This document shows, in pieces, positions 12,772-23,100 of a stretch of DNA of 64,000 nt. Numbering within the stretch: the stretch's first letter is position 1; every line of letters begins with the position of its first letter. The notes below the pieces were generated by a model. That model ran no database searches, was not told the origin of the DNA, and worked only from the letters and a program-made list of their open reading frames with translations. Source of the stretch: Oopsacas minuta (Eukaryota > Porifera > Hexactinellida > Lyssacinosida > Leucopsacidae); contig JAKMXF010000022.1 of NCBI GenBank assembly GCA_024704765.1, forward strand, positions 62,001 to 126,000, in the 5' to 3' direction. The translations under genes and the position numbers were made by a program.

Positions 12772-13145
12772 TTATGAATTAATAATGTTTAATTGCTGCG
12801 ATTCATGTCTCACTCCAATTCTTACCTGACTTACAAAATTCAGAGAGCTGTAACTTATATTAGCATTGAGATACGTAATTATTCTAATTTCATTAATAAT
12901 ATAATATCAAAGACTTACTAATAGGAATTATTACTTTATTGTCCCATCTCTGGCATTCAATTATTGAATATCTCTGAAAATATTTCACCAATCCCTTAGC
13001 TCAAAAAAATTAGTTTAGAGAGTGTTCTTATACAAAATCTACTTTTTTTGACATCTGTCAAATATGTTAAAGTTTTTTCGAGTGTTATAACTCCTTGTTT
13101 ACATAAACCAATTAACTGTAATTACTCTATAGTATAAATAGTTTG
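12772..13145. other. intergenic, nothing recognised
   Basis: AT-rich spacer holding the KDM3 3' UTR and YARS2 promoter. No further signal is seen. Confidence 0.6.
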
Positions 13146-14522
13146 ATGATAACTTCACTTAGACAGCTAGTAACTAAATCAGCTGGTGTATCTTCACATT
13201 TTCATGTACAGCCACATAGTAAATACTCAGAGAGTTTGAGTTTGAAACAAGAGCTGACAGAGAGACATCTCCTCCACCAGGTGACAGATGAGACAGTACT
13301 TGACTTGTTACAGACTGGAGGACAAACTGTTTACATGGGTATAGATCCAACAGGGAACAGTTTACATTCTGGACACTTAAAGCCTCTCTCCTACCTAGCT
13401 CATATTATACGTTACGGTAACAAAGGGGTTTTGCTATTGGGAGGAGCTACAGCAAGAATAGGAGATCCGAGTGGTAGAGACAGTGAGAGGAGTGTTCTAC
13501 CTGAGGAGACTATTAAACATAACTCAACAGATATTGAGCAATCTCTTAGGAGTATTACTCACTCATTAGGTATATCAGATAGAGTTATATTTGTCAATAA
13601 TGAAGACTGGTACAATCCACTGAGCATACTCGACTTCTTCTCTCAGGTTGGATCTGCTATGCGACTCTCTCTTATGCTTGGGAAGAACAGTGTGAAGAGA
13701 AGGATGCTGCTACCTAATGGTTTGAACTTCCAGGAATTCTCTTATCAAGCTTTTCAAGCTTATGATTTCCTTCAGCTTTATCAGCGTTACGGCTGTACAG
13801 TGCAATTAGGCGGAGCTGATCAATGGGGTAATATTACTGCGGGTTGTGATCTGGTTCGTAAGAAAACAGGTCATAGTGTATTCGGACTTACAACGGGTCT
13901 GCTAGTTGATAGCAAGGGAAATAAACTTGGTAAGTCTATGGGAGGACATCCAGACACTGTCTTGTGGTTATCATCATCTAAGACTGCTCCTTACACGTTG
14001 TATCAGTCGTTCTTAAGACTTGATGATGTCACTTGTATAGAACTAGTTAAGCAGCTGTTACCCATTTCATTGACAGAAGTGAGTTTGATAGAGAGAGATC
14101 ATATAGCTAATCCTAGTGTTAGAGTTGCACAGAAGCAGCTGGCTTCTGACGTCATCAGAATGGTACATGGAAATGATGAACTCAGGAAAGCAGAGTTGGC
14201 AACACGAATCGCTTTTGAGGATCCTTCTCATATGAACGAAATGGGAGAAGAATCGATTTCAGAACTAATACACTCACTACCATACATTATACTATCTCTA
14301 CAGGAACAAATTGGTGTTCTCTGGGTAGACTTGTTAGTTAGAATAGGACTAGCTTCTACACAAGAGAATGCACTTAGCATAATTTCTAAAACTCTCAAGA
14401 TTAATGGTACTCGAATCAACAACCCGAATGAAGTGTTTAAACCACATCAGCACCTCCTCAGAGGAGATATATCGATTGTTAAAATTGGTAAAATTGTAAC
14501 TTTTATTTCATGGAAAATGTAA
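13146..14522 (+). CDS. YARS2: Mitochondrial tyrosyl-tRNA synthetase (YARS2)
   Basis: A single-exon 458-residue class I synthetase that charges mitochondrial tRNA-Tyr. Signature 1 is DPTGNSLHSGHLKP (HxGH type) near residue 77. The tyrosine pocket is seen in NFQEFSYQAFQAYDFL and LGGADQWGNI. Signature 2 is NKLGKSMGG (KLGKS type) near residue 258. An S4-like RNA-binding domain ends the protein (INGTRINNPNEVF). The first ~35 residues are basic/hydroxylated and fit a mitochondrial presequence. The ATG at 13146 is used; the TTG codon just before it is not a plausible start. The bacterial/mitochondrial type motifs separate it from cytosolic YARS1. Confidence 0.93.
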   Translation: MITSLRQLVTKSAGVSSHFHVQPHSKYSESLSLKQELTERHLLHQVTDETVLDLLQTGGQTVYMGIDPTGNSLHSGHLKPLSYLAHIIRYGNKGVLLLGGATARIGDPSGRDSERSVLPEETIKHNSTDIEQSLRSITHSLGISDRVIFVNNEDWYNPLSILDFFSQVGSAMRLSLMLGKNSVKRRMLLPNGLNFQEFSYQAFQAYDFLQLYQRYGCTVQLGGADQWGNITAGCDLVRKKTGHSVFGLTTGLLVDSKGNKLGKSMGGHPDTVLWLSSSKTAPYTLYQSFLRLDDVTCIELVKQLLPISLTEVSLIERDHIANPSVRVAQKQLASDVIRMVHGNDELRKAELATRIAFEDPSHMNEMGEESISELIHSLPYIILSLQEQIGVLWVDLLVRIGLASTQENALSIISKTLKINGTRINNPNEVFKPHQHLLRGDISIVKIGKIVTFISWKM

Positions 14523-14706
14523 TCCTCAATCAATTAATTAATATATATAATTCTATTTTGTCATTTTGTAATGACAGCTGAGTAAATTAATAAAAAATAT
14601 CAATAACTGACTAATAATTGATTTATTACATATTGAATATATAAGGATTTACTATATCTCAAAGCTCAGATAAATTAACCATCAATATTGACGAAAAAGG
14701 ACATAA

Positions 14707-14943
14707 ATGGAATTGGATTTTGACAGTTTGCTACACTTTGGGCTAGCAATTGGGGCTATTTTCCAACTAATTTGTATTCTAGCAATAATTGTCTTACCAA
14801 GCCAAGAAGAAGAGAAAAGTACTAAAGATTTAGAATATGATTCTAAATGTGAAACTACTGTACTGAAAGGACCCAGCAAGCCCTCTAGTGCTAGTACTTT
14901 AACCAAACGAGGGAAGGGAAGGGAAAAGAAATTAAAGAAATAG
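14707..14943 (+). CDS. MANBAL: MANBAL-like small membrane protein (UPF0239 family)
   Basis: A 78-residue single-exon protein. The conserved heart of the family is visible, FGLAIGAIFQLICILAIIV at residues ~12-30, a single transmembrane helix. A hydrophilic, lysine-rich tail ends in KKLKK. Length and layout agree with vertebrate MANBAL (about 85 residues). The molecular function of the family is unknown. Two closely spaced di-lysine groups at the C-terminus would fit an ER-associated type III membrane protein, but that is inference. Confidence 0.85.
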   Translation: MELDFDSLLHFGLAIGAIFQLICILAIIVLPSQEEEKSTKDLEYDSKCETTVLKGPSKPSSASTLTKRGKGREKKLKK

Positions 14944-15027
14944 TTTTAGCTCCTTTAATTTTATTTTGCAAATTTTATCACTTTTTCTTTTATAATATTA
15001 TATAATTTATTCAATAGAATCGTAGAG

Positions 15028-15102
15028 AGCCCATCATACAGCATGTAACGGTGTAACAATGTTGCAACTTATACAACAAAGTTGCATCATGTATGGTGGG
15101 CT
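15028..15102. repeat. MITE-like inverted repeat, family A copy 2
   Basis: The left end AGCCCATCATACAGCATG pairs with the reverse complement of the right end, AGCCCACCATACATGATG. The core has a second inverted repeat, TGCAACTT/AAGTTGCA, so most of the 75 bp can fold as a hairpin. It is related in ends and core to 4171-4224 and 16576-16714. Confidence 0.75.
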
Positions 15103-15271
15103 TAAACGAATAAAATTAAATTCAGGGATTCAAAATTAGACTTTTATTACACATTGCATTGCTGATGATTATAAAAGATTATCGGTTTATTTATCTGCTT
15201 CGTATACAATGTCTAGAACAAAAATTCTACAATTATTTCCTTTCCCACTTATAAATTCAGAAAATGAATTA

Positions 15272-15410
15272 CAGTAAACTCCCATTATAACGAAAATGAC
15301 TCTTTAGCTTGAAGTAATTGATTTTACTGGCCTTGCAACGAATTTCTGCTTATATACCGAAATATGAAACCTGGGTCCTGAGCATCTCGTTATATAACTA
15401 TACTATACTG
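15272..15410. mobile_element. pogo/Tigger-like non-autonomous DNA element (139 bp)
   Basis: It starts CAGTAAACTCCCATTATAAC and ends, in reverse complement, CAGTATAGTATAGTTATATA then ACGAG. The CAGT ends and the TATAACGA/TATAACGAG subterminal motif are typical of pogo/Tigger (Tc1-mariner superfamily) elements. A TA dinucleotide precedes the left end; the right flank is TG, so the TA target duplication is not perfect. There is no coding capacity, so it is a deletion derivative. Confidence 0.65.
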
Positions 15411-15556
15411 TGATTGAGTTTGCTTTATCATCACTTTGATTCTATACTATTATTTGTATTCACATCAAAGAATATTGTCAGGAGATTCATGAGGTGATCA
15501 TATCTTTCTCAAATATAATACAAGTTAAATTAGTCTTCAATTGTATTTTCCCTCTA

Positions 15557-16364
15557 ATGGATTTAGTTTTGAATATACTAGACCATATCCTCCTCACTCC
15601 CTATGTCTACCCCGATACATGGAGTGAGGATTATATCATCAGACAAGGTATAACTATGTGGTTTGTATTGCTTATATTTGCGTGGATACTATATCTATCA
15701 GTTGCTACTTTTCCTTTTATTTCATGTTTGTTCACTCCCTCATGAAGGATCCGAAATATTTACCAAATCAGGTAAGGAAGGAGATAACCTATGCAGTGAT
15801 GAGCCTATTTTTCATGAGCTTCCCTACCCTCACTTGTGTTTTATTTGAGATTAGAGGTTATAGTAAACTCTACTACAATCCTGATGAGTATGGGTGGACA
15901 TATCTATTTGCTTCCATTTTTCTTTTCCTCTTATTTTCTGATATTCTAATTTATTTCATTCGCAGAGCTTTTCATGAGTCAAAATGGATCTATAAGAATA
16001 TTCACAAACCTCATCACCGCTGGATTATTTCTACCCCTTTCGCTAGCCATGCCTTCCATCCAGTTGATGGTTTCACACAGAGCCTACCTTATCACTTATT
16101 CGTGTTCTTGTTGCCTTTTAATAAGATACTCTACTTCTGTTTACTTTCGTAAACTTTTGGACTATTTCTATTCATGACAGTACCTACTGTGTTCCCTCAG
16201 TTCTAGAAAGTTTCATAAACGGGTCTGCTCACCACACTGACCATCACACTCTGTTTATTTATAACTACGGTCAGTACTTCACATTGTGTGACAAACTATT
16301 TGGTACTTATCTACATCCTATACATACTGTCAGAGAGAAGATAGAGGATACAAAATATGCCTAG
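15557..16364 (+). pseudogene. SC5D: Sterol C5-desaturase (lathosterol oxidase) with two frameshifts and a lost iron-ligand histidine
   Basis: Translation matches SC5D almost end to end, from MDLVLNILDHILLTPYVYP to the last histidine box, but needs three frame segments. Coding passes from one frame to another near 15708-15716 (inside a TTTTCCTTTT run) and again near 16144-16149. Each shift is explained by one missing base, and residue spacing to the family is otherwise exact. Histidine boxes 2 (HKPHH) and 3 (HHTDHH, in the third segment) are intact. In box 1 the expected HRGLHH-type motif reads RRAFHE: the codon at 15961-15963 is CGC (Arg) where the family has His. The loss of a di-iron ligand plus two indels favours a recently inactivated gene over sequencing error. 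The intact enzyme would introduce the C5 double bond in sterols in the ER membrane. The last codon before the stop at 16362-16364 is in the third frame. Confidence 0.82.
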
Positions 16365-16810
16365 TTGAAGTTACGTATTTGATACTGTAATAATCTTAAT
16401 ATTTAGTAATTCCGAAAATATACTTTTTTAAGTATTAACTAATGCGTATATAACTTTGTACTAGAATTATTGTATTTGAGTTGAGTTCTATTGTGCTTAT
16501 TATATATTAATATGTAAATCATGTTTATTTCTTTATACCATTTGTCTCGTTCAGGCTATATCTTATCTAGCTCTAAGAGCTTAAGAGTACACCCCATACC
16601 TCGAGACAATATCCACTAACAATTTCTAGACAATACATTAAACCATTACACAAATGATAATATGTTGCCTTTGTTGCAACAAAGTGCATCGTGTATGGTG
16701 CACTTGAGGCTCTTAAATATTATTCAAATTTTCTATACAGGCTGAACATTTTGGCTGGAGAATTAGCGGATTTAAATTAGTCATTTCTCGTTATTTGTGT
16801 CATTTAGAAA
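16365..16810. other. intergenic with one inverted-repeat element
   Basis: Spacer between the damaged SC5D and MED4. It contains the family A element at 16576-16714. An acceptor-like TTTGTGTCATTTAG ends 3 bases before the MED4 ATG. Confidence 0.6.
16576..16714. repeat. MITE-like inverted repeat, family A copy 3
   Basis: The left end AAGAGCTTAAGAGTACACCC and the reverse complement of the right end AAGAGCCTCAAGTGCACC are imperfect inverted repeats. Near the right end lies the perfect 14 bp palindrome TTTGTTGCAACAAA, followed by GTGCATCGTGTATGGTGCAC, which resembles the GTTGCATCATGTATGGTGGG end of the copy at 15028-15102. Confidence 0.65.
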
Positions 16811-17569
16811 ATGAATATATCTCAGCAAAAATTAAATTTCGATCAACCAGTGAAGAAAATTCTTCTGGATAACTTGAGGGACTTTGCAGCTTTAGTTACT
16901 TCCCTGTTTGACATGATAAATGATCCTACAAAAACTTCTGTGATTTCTTCACAAATAACTGATCTAACTTCCTCCCAAGAACCAGATTCATCCTTGAAAG
17001 AGTTAATTTCTCATCTAATCGAGAAGGAGAGAGATATTCATCAAATTTTAGATGTTGCTTGTAACCAACACAAATCATTTCTTGAATTACAGTCACTTAG
17101 ACAGGAATTGCTGTCACTAACTCAACAGATACACAATATTCAGAAAAGTTTAATTGATAGTGAATCCTTGTTGGAACAAGCGATTAAAGATGCAGAAGTT
17201 CTATTAGAACAGTACGAAGATTCTAAAAAGTCTAAAATCGACACTGAAGACATAGTAAAATATGCTCATAAGATTAGTCTGGGAGGAGTACTCGGATCAC
17301 CCTTAGCCTGGGCTGGGCCTGAATTTCCAGAAAGGCCATATCCCACTGACCCTATAATGCGGGCAGGAGCTCTTGGGAGGCTCAGTAACCTACCTCCTGT
17401 TGAAACGCCATTACAGGTAGCTGATAATACTACTGTTAGACAATCAAATAGTGTATTTGGAACGCAACCATCTACTTTATCACAGAATACATTTTCTAGC
17501 TCTAGAAACGACATTGAAGAAATGAGTGAAGATACTTCATCTTCCTCAAATTCAGATGAATCATCTTAA
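16811..17569 (+). CDS. MED4: Mediator complex subunit 4 (MED4)
   Basis: A 252-residue single-exon protein. Residues ~60-155 are helical coiled coil (LRQELLSLTQQIHNIQKSL). The family signature follows: DIVKYAHKISLGG, a PLAW motif, then RPYPTDPIMRAGALGR. The C-terminus is disordered and acidic/serine-rich. MED4 sits at the middle module of Mediator and pairs with MED9, linking transcription factors to RNA polymerase II in the nucleus. Length and domain order fit the family. Confidence 0.93.
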   Translation: MNISQQKLNFDQPVKKILLDNLRDFAALVTSLFDMINDPTKTSVISSQITDLTSSQEPDSSLKELISHLIEKERDIHQILDVACNQHKSFLELQSLRQELLSLTQQIHNIQKSLIDSESLLEQAIKDAEVLLEQYEDSKKSKIDTEDIVKYAHKISLGGVLGSPLAWAGPEFPERPYPTDPIMRAGALGRLSNLPPVETPLQVADNTTVRQSNSVFGTQPSTLSQNTFSSSRNDIEEMSEDTSSSSNSDESS

Positions 17570-17869
17570 AATTTATTTTGTAACCTGCCAAATTAATTTA
17601 TTTGTATTGTGTTAATAGGTTTCTGAATCCCAAAATACAAAGGCAAATTCTTGGCCAGTAATTAAACACACAGAGAACAAAATCCCTGTTTTTCATTAAC
17701 TCTAGTACGTATCATATATTCTAATAAATTTTCTTTTGAAGCCAGCCCGATGAATAGAAAGCTAAGTTCTGTGTAAGTATTAGGACGGCATATATTTTGC
17801 ACAATAAGGTATATTAATCACTTACATTAATTACAAGTAAATATTATTAAATCAATTAATCTAACTATT

Positions 17870-18484
17870 ATGAACAAATTACAATTCAAAGATTTAATGG
17901 ACGCGTTAAATAAGAAAGTGTATAATATTGATAAATTCCATGTAATCGAATGTTATGCTGCAAGTCGATTTACAATAGGACAGATCCGTCTTGTTCTTTC
18001 CAGTCTGTCAACCAAAGATTTTCGCTACAGAACACTCTTAATTCTTGTTGAATGTCTCCCAAGCGTTGGTGTGCAGGATGCTATACACATTATTAATACA
18101 GTTTGTGAATGTGAATCTCGATATCAGATACGATTGAAGACGCTGAAACTTTTGGTTAATTACAACAAACTTGAAGAAGATTTAAAAGAAATAGTTTTAA
18201 AAGCGATAACTAAATCTCTCTCTGGTAATATGCAACTCCTCTTTGAACTTGCAGTCCCTGTAGTGAATAAATCTACAAATCAAACACTCACAGATACTCC
18301 TCCATCTACTGAAACACATCCATTAAGTGCAAAAGAAAGACGTATGGAATATATTAAACCTCGACGAAGCTATACGATACATAATAGAATATTTCCGTTG
18401 AAGATAGAAACTATTGAAATAGAGCAATCTCCTTCAACCATTTCAACAAATTCTAAAATTCATTCAAAATGTAGCATTTTATAG
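17870..18484 (+). CDS. DUF4476-like small protein with C-terminal CaaX box
   Basis: A 204-residue single-exon protein I do not recognise with certainty. Residues ~10-100 show three short helical repeats of the type F...QI..VL..L.....R...L..L, resembling the DUF4476 fold seen in some proline-rich and annexin-associated proteins. The last four residues are CSIL, a CaaX box whose terminal Leu predicts geranylgeranylation, preceded by a polar linker. A membrane-tethered cytosolic protein is therefore likely. There is no enzyme motif. Confidence 0.55.
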   Translation: MNKLQFKDLMDALNKKVYNIDKFHVIECYAASRFTIGQIRLVLSSLSTKDFRYRTLLILVECLPSVGVQDAIHIINTVCECESRYQIRLKTLKLLVNYNKLEEDLKEIVLKAITKSLSGNMQLLFELAVPVVNKSTNQTLTDTPPSTETHPLSAKERRMEYIKPRRSYTIHNRIFPLKIETIEIEQSPSTISTNSKIHSKCSIL

Positions 18485-20192
18485 CACAACTTATGTATTG
18501 CTAATTTCACTATTTATGCTTTTACCTTGTTCACTGCAATTTGAATGTATGCACTCTTGATAGTTCCCAATTCTTTCTTGACTAATAAATACAGATATGA
18601 TAATTATATTTTCTAGACATTCCTTACCCATCATAATACTTACACACAGATACATTGTTTGAGGTAACATTATTGTACCGTGTATGTTGTCTTGTTTGAA
18701 GCAACATTGCAACGATTTTATGCATTTCTAGTAGTAAGAATTAAGCTCTACTTTTGAGCGGTTAATTACAATTCATTATTTTAAATAATTCTTAATGTAA
18801 CTGAATATGTAGTTACGATAGCATAAGAAATCTGATTTTTCCAACTATCTGGTAAATTGTGTCTTTATGAATGATTTATAATTACTCTAATGAATGTATG
18901 TGTGGTTTGCACCTTGAGTAAATCTTTTTTTACAAATGGTCAAGTAGGATAATTGTTCAATCTAATCTCACGGAATTCGCATTCACTGGTACTTAATATC
19001 CCTTCTTAACTATACGTACAATGTTAGTGTCCACATTCTTTTTAGTTATATTGAATGTATTGACTGACTTTTGAAGAATCCTCATATAGAAGAACCGTAT
19101 ATGGCCATCAAGGAGAATAAATTAGCGATAATTAACAACCCCTATACTCAATCTGGAGATTTTCTCCTATACTTTTCTGACTCATTCTTACCACTACTAA
19201 CTATAATCCAGATATAATTATACTGCAATGAATTCACTTTTATAAATGTTCTCTTGTTTAAACTCTCAGAGGTTATGTAACGTATAAGGTTGTGAAGAAA
19301 TATACGAATTACAAGAGACTATTCTTAGGGTATATAAAATGGGTGACATTTGGGGGTGTATGATTCTCATTACTATTAAATGAATATAATGAAATAGTAT
19401 TTTAAAATTTGTAACTTACACATGAACCAGATCTATCCAACAAATATCAGGGGGTGTTTACCTCAAATTTGGTATAATTATTTTAATTGAAACTATACTA
19501 TAATCCATAGTTGTCAAGCCTCATGGGTTTGAAGACAGTCTCCCTTTGATTGTTAGCTTTCACTTAAAATTTTTTAGGAAAATGAGTGATTACAGCGATT
19601 CATTACGAAATACACACTAATACGCTATTAATGTGGGTAGAATTCCTATTTGATATCCATTTAATCTCAAAACTTACGAAATTCAACTGCTCCAGAAAGG
19701 AAATCTGACGGATAGATTTTTACTAAAGTTGATAACTATGTCTACTCCCAGAAATTTCTATAATTGTGAATAGAATATATTTTGACTTGTGTTGTTGGGT
19801 TAATTAACAACAACATTCTACACATGTCCAATGTTTCACAGGATGTTAATATAAAATTCACCAAATACCTGAATTGGCATATTGGTATGCATTATTTATC
19901 ACTGAGTTTAGTGCATCCATATATATAACACTTCCGATTTGATTCAGAAATAATTAAAGTAAAGCATTTTGTACACTTAGTTACACATAAGGCGTGGTGG
20001 AATTCAATAACAACCTTCTAACCTCAACTAAAACTCCTTGGTTTTAGCTTACACTATTGCTCTTCTACTTCTGTATTATATAAGCTACACTGGATTTATG
20101 GACTTCTTCAAATTCAATCTTTTACTTCACTCCATTATTCACTATTAGTTTCATCTCGCCCTTAGGGTAACTACATAACGACACAATACATA
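18485..20192. other. 1.7 kb gene-free spacer
   Basis: The longest unassigned intergenic stretch in the window. It is AT-rich with stops in all frames. A segment at about 18660-18716 (CGTGTATGTTGTCTTGTTTG) weakly resembles family A inverted-repeat ends. The KDM5 promoter must lie at its right end; a TTCATCTCGCCCTTAG acceptor-like motif ends at about 20165. No RNA gene is seen. Confidence 0.55.
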
Positions 20193-23100
20193 ATGCAATG
20201 TCAAGCAAAAAACATGTTTCCTGACATACAAGAATGTCCAACATTTGAACCCACCAAGGAGGAGTTCGCTGATCCAATCTTCTACATCTCTAAAATACGT
20301 CCCATAGGAGAAAAAACAGGTATCGTCAAAATAAGACCTCCTTCCGACTGGGAACCTCCCTTCTGTCGAGATCCAGAGAAATTTCAGTTTGCTCCCCGTA
20401 TCCAGGCTCTTAGGGAGCTAGAAGGTGTTAACCGTCTTAGACTCAATTTTACAGACAACTTTATACACTTCTGGGATCTCCATGGACAGAAAATTATAAA
20501 GCCAGTAGTAGGAGGTCAGCCCCTAGATTTATACAAGTTCTTTGACTTAGCGAATAGAGAGGGGGGATTCCATCAGGTTTGTACACGTAAACTCTGGTCT
20601 GGAATCGGCAGACATTTAGGTCTCATAACAGATGTCCAATGGTCTACTGTACTCAAAGATAAATATCGTAAACTGTTGTATCCCTTTGAGTACTTTATCA
20701 AAGTGCGTTGTCTTTTGTTGAAAGGAGAAGAATTGAACGAAGTTATGTACTCCAGTCCTAGAAACTTACTTCGTCCTCTCTTCCCAGCAATTATCCCTTA
20801 TGAAGAAGTCATATCTTGTGCAGTAGAAACTCAATCCCACATGTCTCCTACCATTGAACCTATCCGTTGTCCAACATTCGTTCCTCCATCGACAGCAACT
20901 GACTCTCCATCAACAGCACCTGTCCAGGGTAAAGACATTACTTGTCACTCATGTCACCTAGGCGATGAGGAACAGGTCCTACTTATTTGTGAAACTTGTG
21001 AGGTCGGGTTTCACATATTTTGTCTCTACCCGCCCCTGGAGTCTGTCCCTCCTGGTGAGTGGCGCTGTCCTGGTTGCATCCACAAATTGTACACACCTTC
21101 GAGTCTGTTTGGATTTGAACACACAAAATTTAACCTATCACTAAACTCGTTCTCTCATGCAGCAAATGCATTCAAACGTAATTACTTCGAACATATCAAA
21201 GAGGAAGTATCTTGTCGAGAAGTAGAACGAGAATTCTGGAGTTTACTCGCTTCTCCTGATTCCCCTATAGAGGTACATTATGGTGCTGATCTACACTCAT
21301 CTCATCACGGGAGTGGGTTCCCTTGTGACCCCAGTGATTGTGATGCTTCAAAACAGCACTACATTGATAGTGGTTGGAATTTGAACAACATAGCCTATCT
21401 AGAGGGGTGTGTACTCAAACACGTACCAGGAGATATTAGCGGACTTAAGAAGCCATGGCTCTATGTAGGAATGTGTTTCTCTACATTTTGCTGGCACGTA
21501 GAGGATCATTGGAACCACTCAATAAACTATCTACACTGGGGGGAGCCTAAGACTTGGTACGGGATACCTCCTTACGCAGCTGATAAATTTGAAAATTGTG
21601 TCCGCGATTACGTCCCGGGTCTGGTAGCCAATGACCCCCAGCTCCTCCACCACCTCATTACCATGGTTCCTCCCAGCTTACTGCTGGAGAGTGGAGTCCC
21701 GGTGTTCCGGGCTGACCAGAGGGAGAGAGAGTTCATGGTTACATTTCCACGCGCTTATCACGCGGGATTCAACCAAGGATTCAATTTCGCCGAGGCTGTA
21801 AATTTCGCGACAAAAGACTGGTTTAAAATCGGAAGAGATTGCGTTAAAGTTTACAAGAAACTTCAAAAGGCTCCAATCTTCAGTCATAATGAGCTAATTT
21901 GTCGATGTTTTGCTTCCCCTAGGACCCCGGGCTCATTCGCCCCCTCCCTGTTCGAGGATATCCACTGTATGGTGACAGGGGAGCTGGAGGCTAGGAAGAA
22001 TGTCTACAATACTACTATGGAGCATGTACAGATTAATTTCGAGCTACAACCAGAAACAAGTAGGAACTGTCACAAGTGTAAGACAGTCCTATTCCTCTCC
22101 TCAGTTGTGTGTGAGAGTTGTGACTCCACAAAATTCTGTCTAGATGACCTAGATTGCTCATGTCCCTGTGGATCTACTAACAGAATATTCCAGTATAGAT
22201 ATTCTGGTCAAGAGCTTCTCTCTATACTTGAGAGCTCTAAGAAACGAGCAGACGAGTATACTGACTGGCTACGAGATGTTGAGACGGTTGTAGCTGCTCA
22301 AGAACATGATAAGCCATCTCTTGAAGAGGTAGAGCAACTCTCTGAGAGAGGAGCAAACCTTAACTATGATGGAGATAGTCTCATGGAATTACAACTGATA
22401 ATTGACAAAGCTAAAGTTGTCGGGAAGAAAATACAACAGCTGTTCTCTAAACGTACTAGAACCAAATATTCAGGAAATGGTATCTGGCTATACGAACTAT
22501 CATATATAGAAAACATAGGTAATGAGCTTCAATCTCTGCCCTGTACAATCCTACAATCATATTCAATACAAGAATTGTTACTTGAGACTAATATACTCTT
22601 TAACACGGTAAAACAGCTTATCGAGAATAACTGTCTGGATGTAGATACACTAGAGGAGGTATCCTCCCGAGTACAACAGTTACAAGTACATTCTCCACTC
22701 TGTGAGACTTTATCAGATCGTCTTAAAATGTCTTCTTGGCTACGAGACTACTCACATATTTATGAAAGATGTAATCAAGATATATTCTACAAACCTCCAT
22801 TACAAGAAGTACAACAAATACTATCTGTAGCACACAGCTTGCCTATCACTTGTCAAGAAGTACAGACAGCTGTAGTATGGCTGAATGAGTCTATCTCACA
22901 AGCTAGTCGTTGGATGAAATTATCAAAAACTGCTTTGAATGGTAAATACAGAAGATCGTTAGAAATATTACAAGACATTTATAATGAAAATGATAAATTG
23001 ATGGTCTCTGTACCAATCCCTGAAGAACTGAGTAGTTCCATCAGAAATGCTCAGATATGGAAACAGAACTACTCCAATCTCTCTTCCTCTCCCACCCTAT

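Larger units (their letters stand above)
14944..15556. other. intergenic with two short inverted-repeat elements
   Basis: Spacer between MANBAL and the sterol desaturase. It contains the family A element at 15028-15102 and the pogo/Tigger-like element at 15272-15410. Nothing else is recognised. Confidence 0.65.

Noticed and set aside
15690-15730. Tiny intron or canonical -1 slippery site explaining the first SC5D frameshift
   Set aside because: No GT-AG pair fits without losing conserved residues, and no X-XXY-YYZ heptamer in the zero frame is present.
18485-20192. Spliced-leader, tRNA or other small RNA gene in the large spacer
   Set aside because: No tRNA A/B boxes, Sm-site-like hairpin layout or conserved snRNA motif could be seen by eye.
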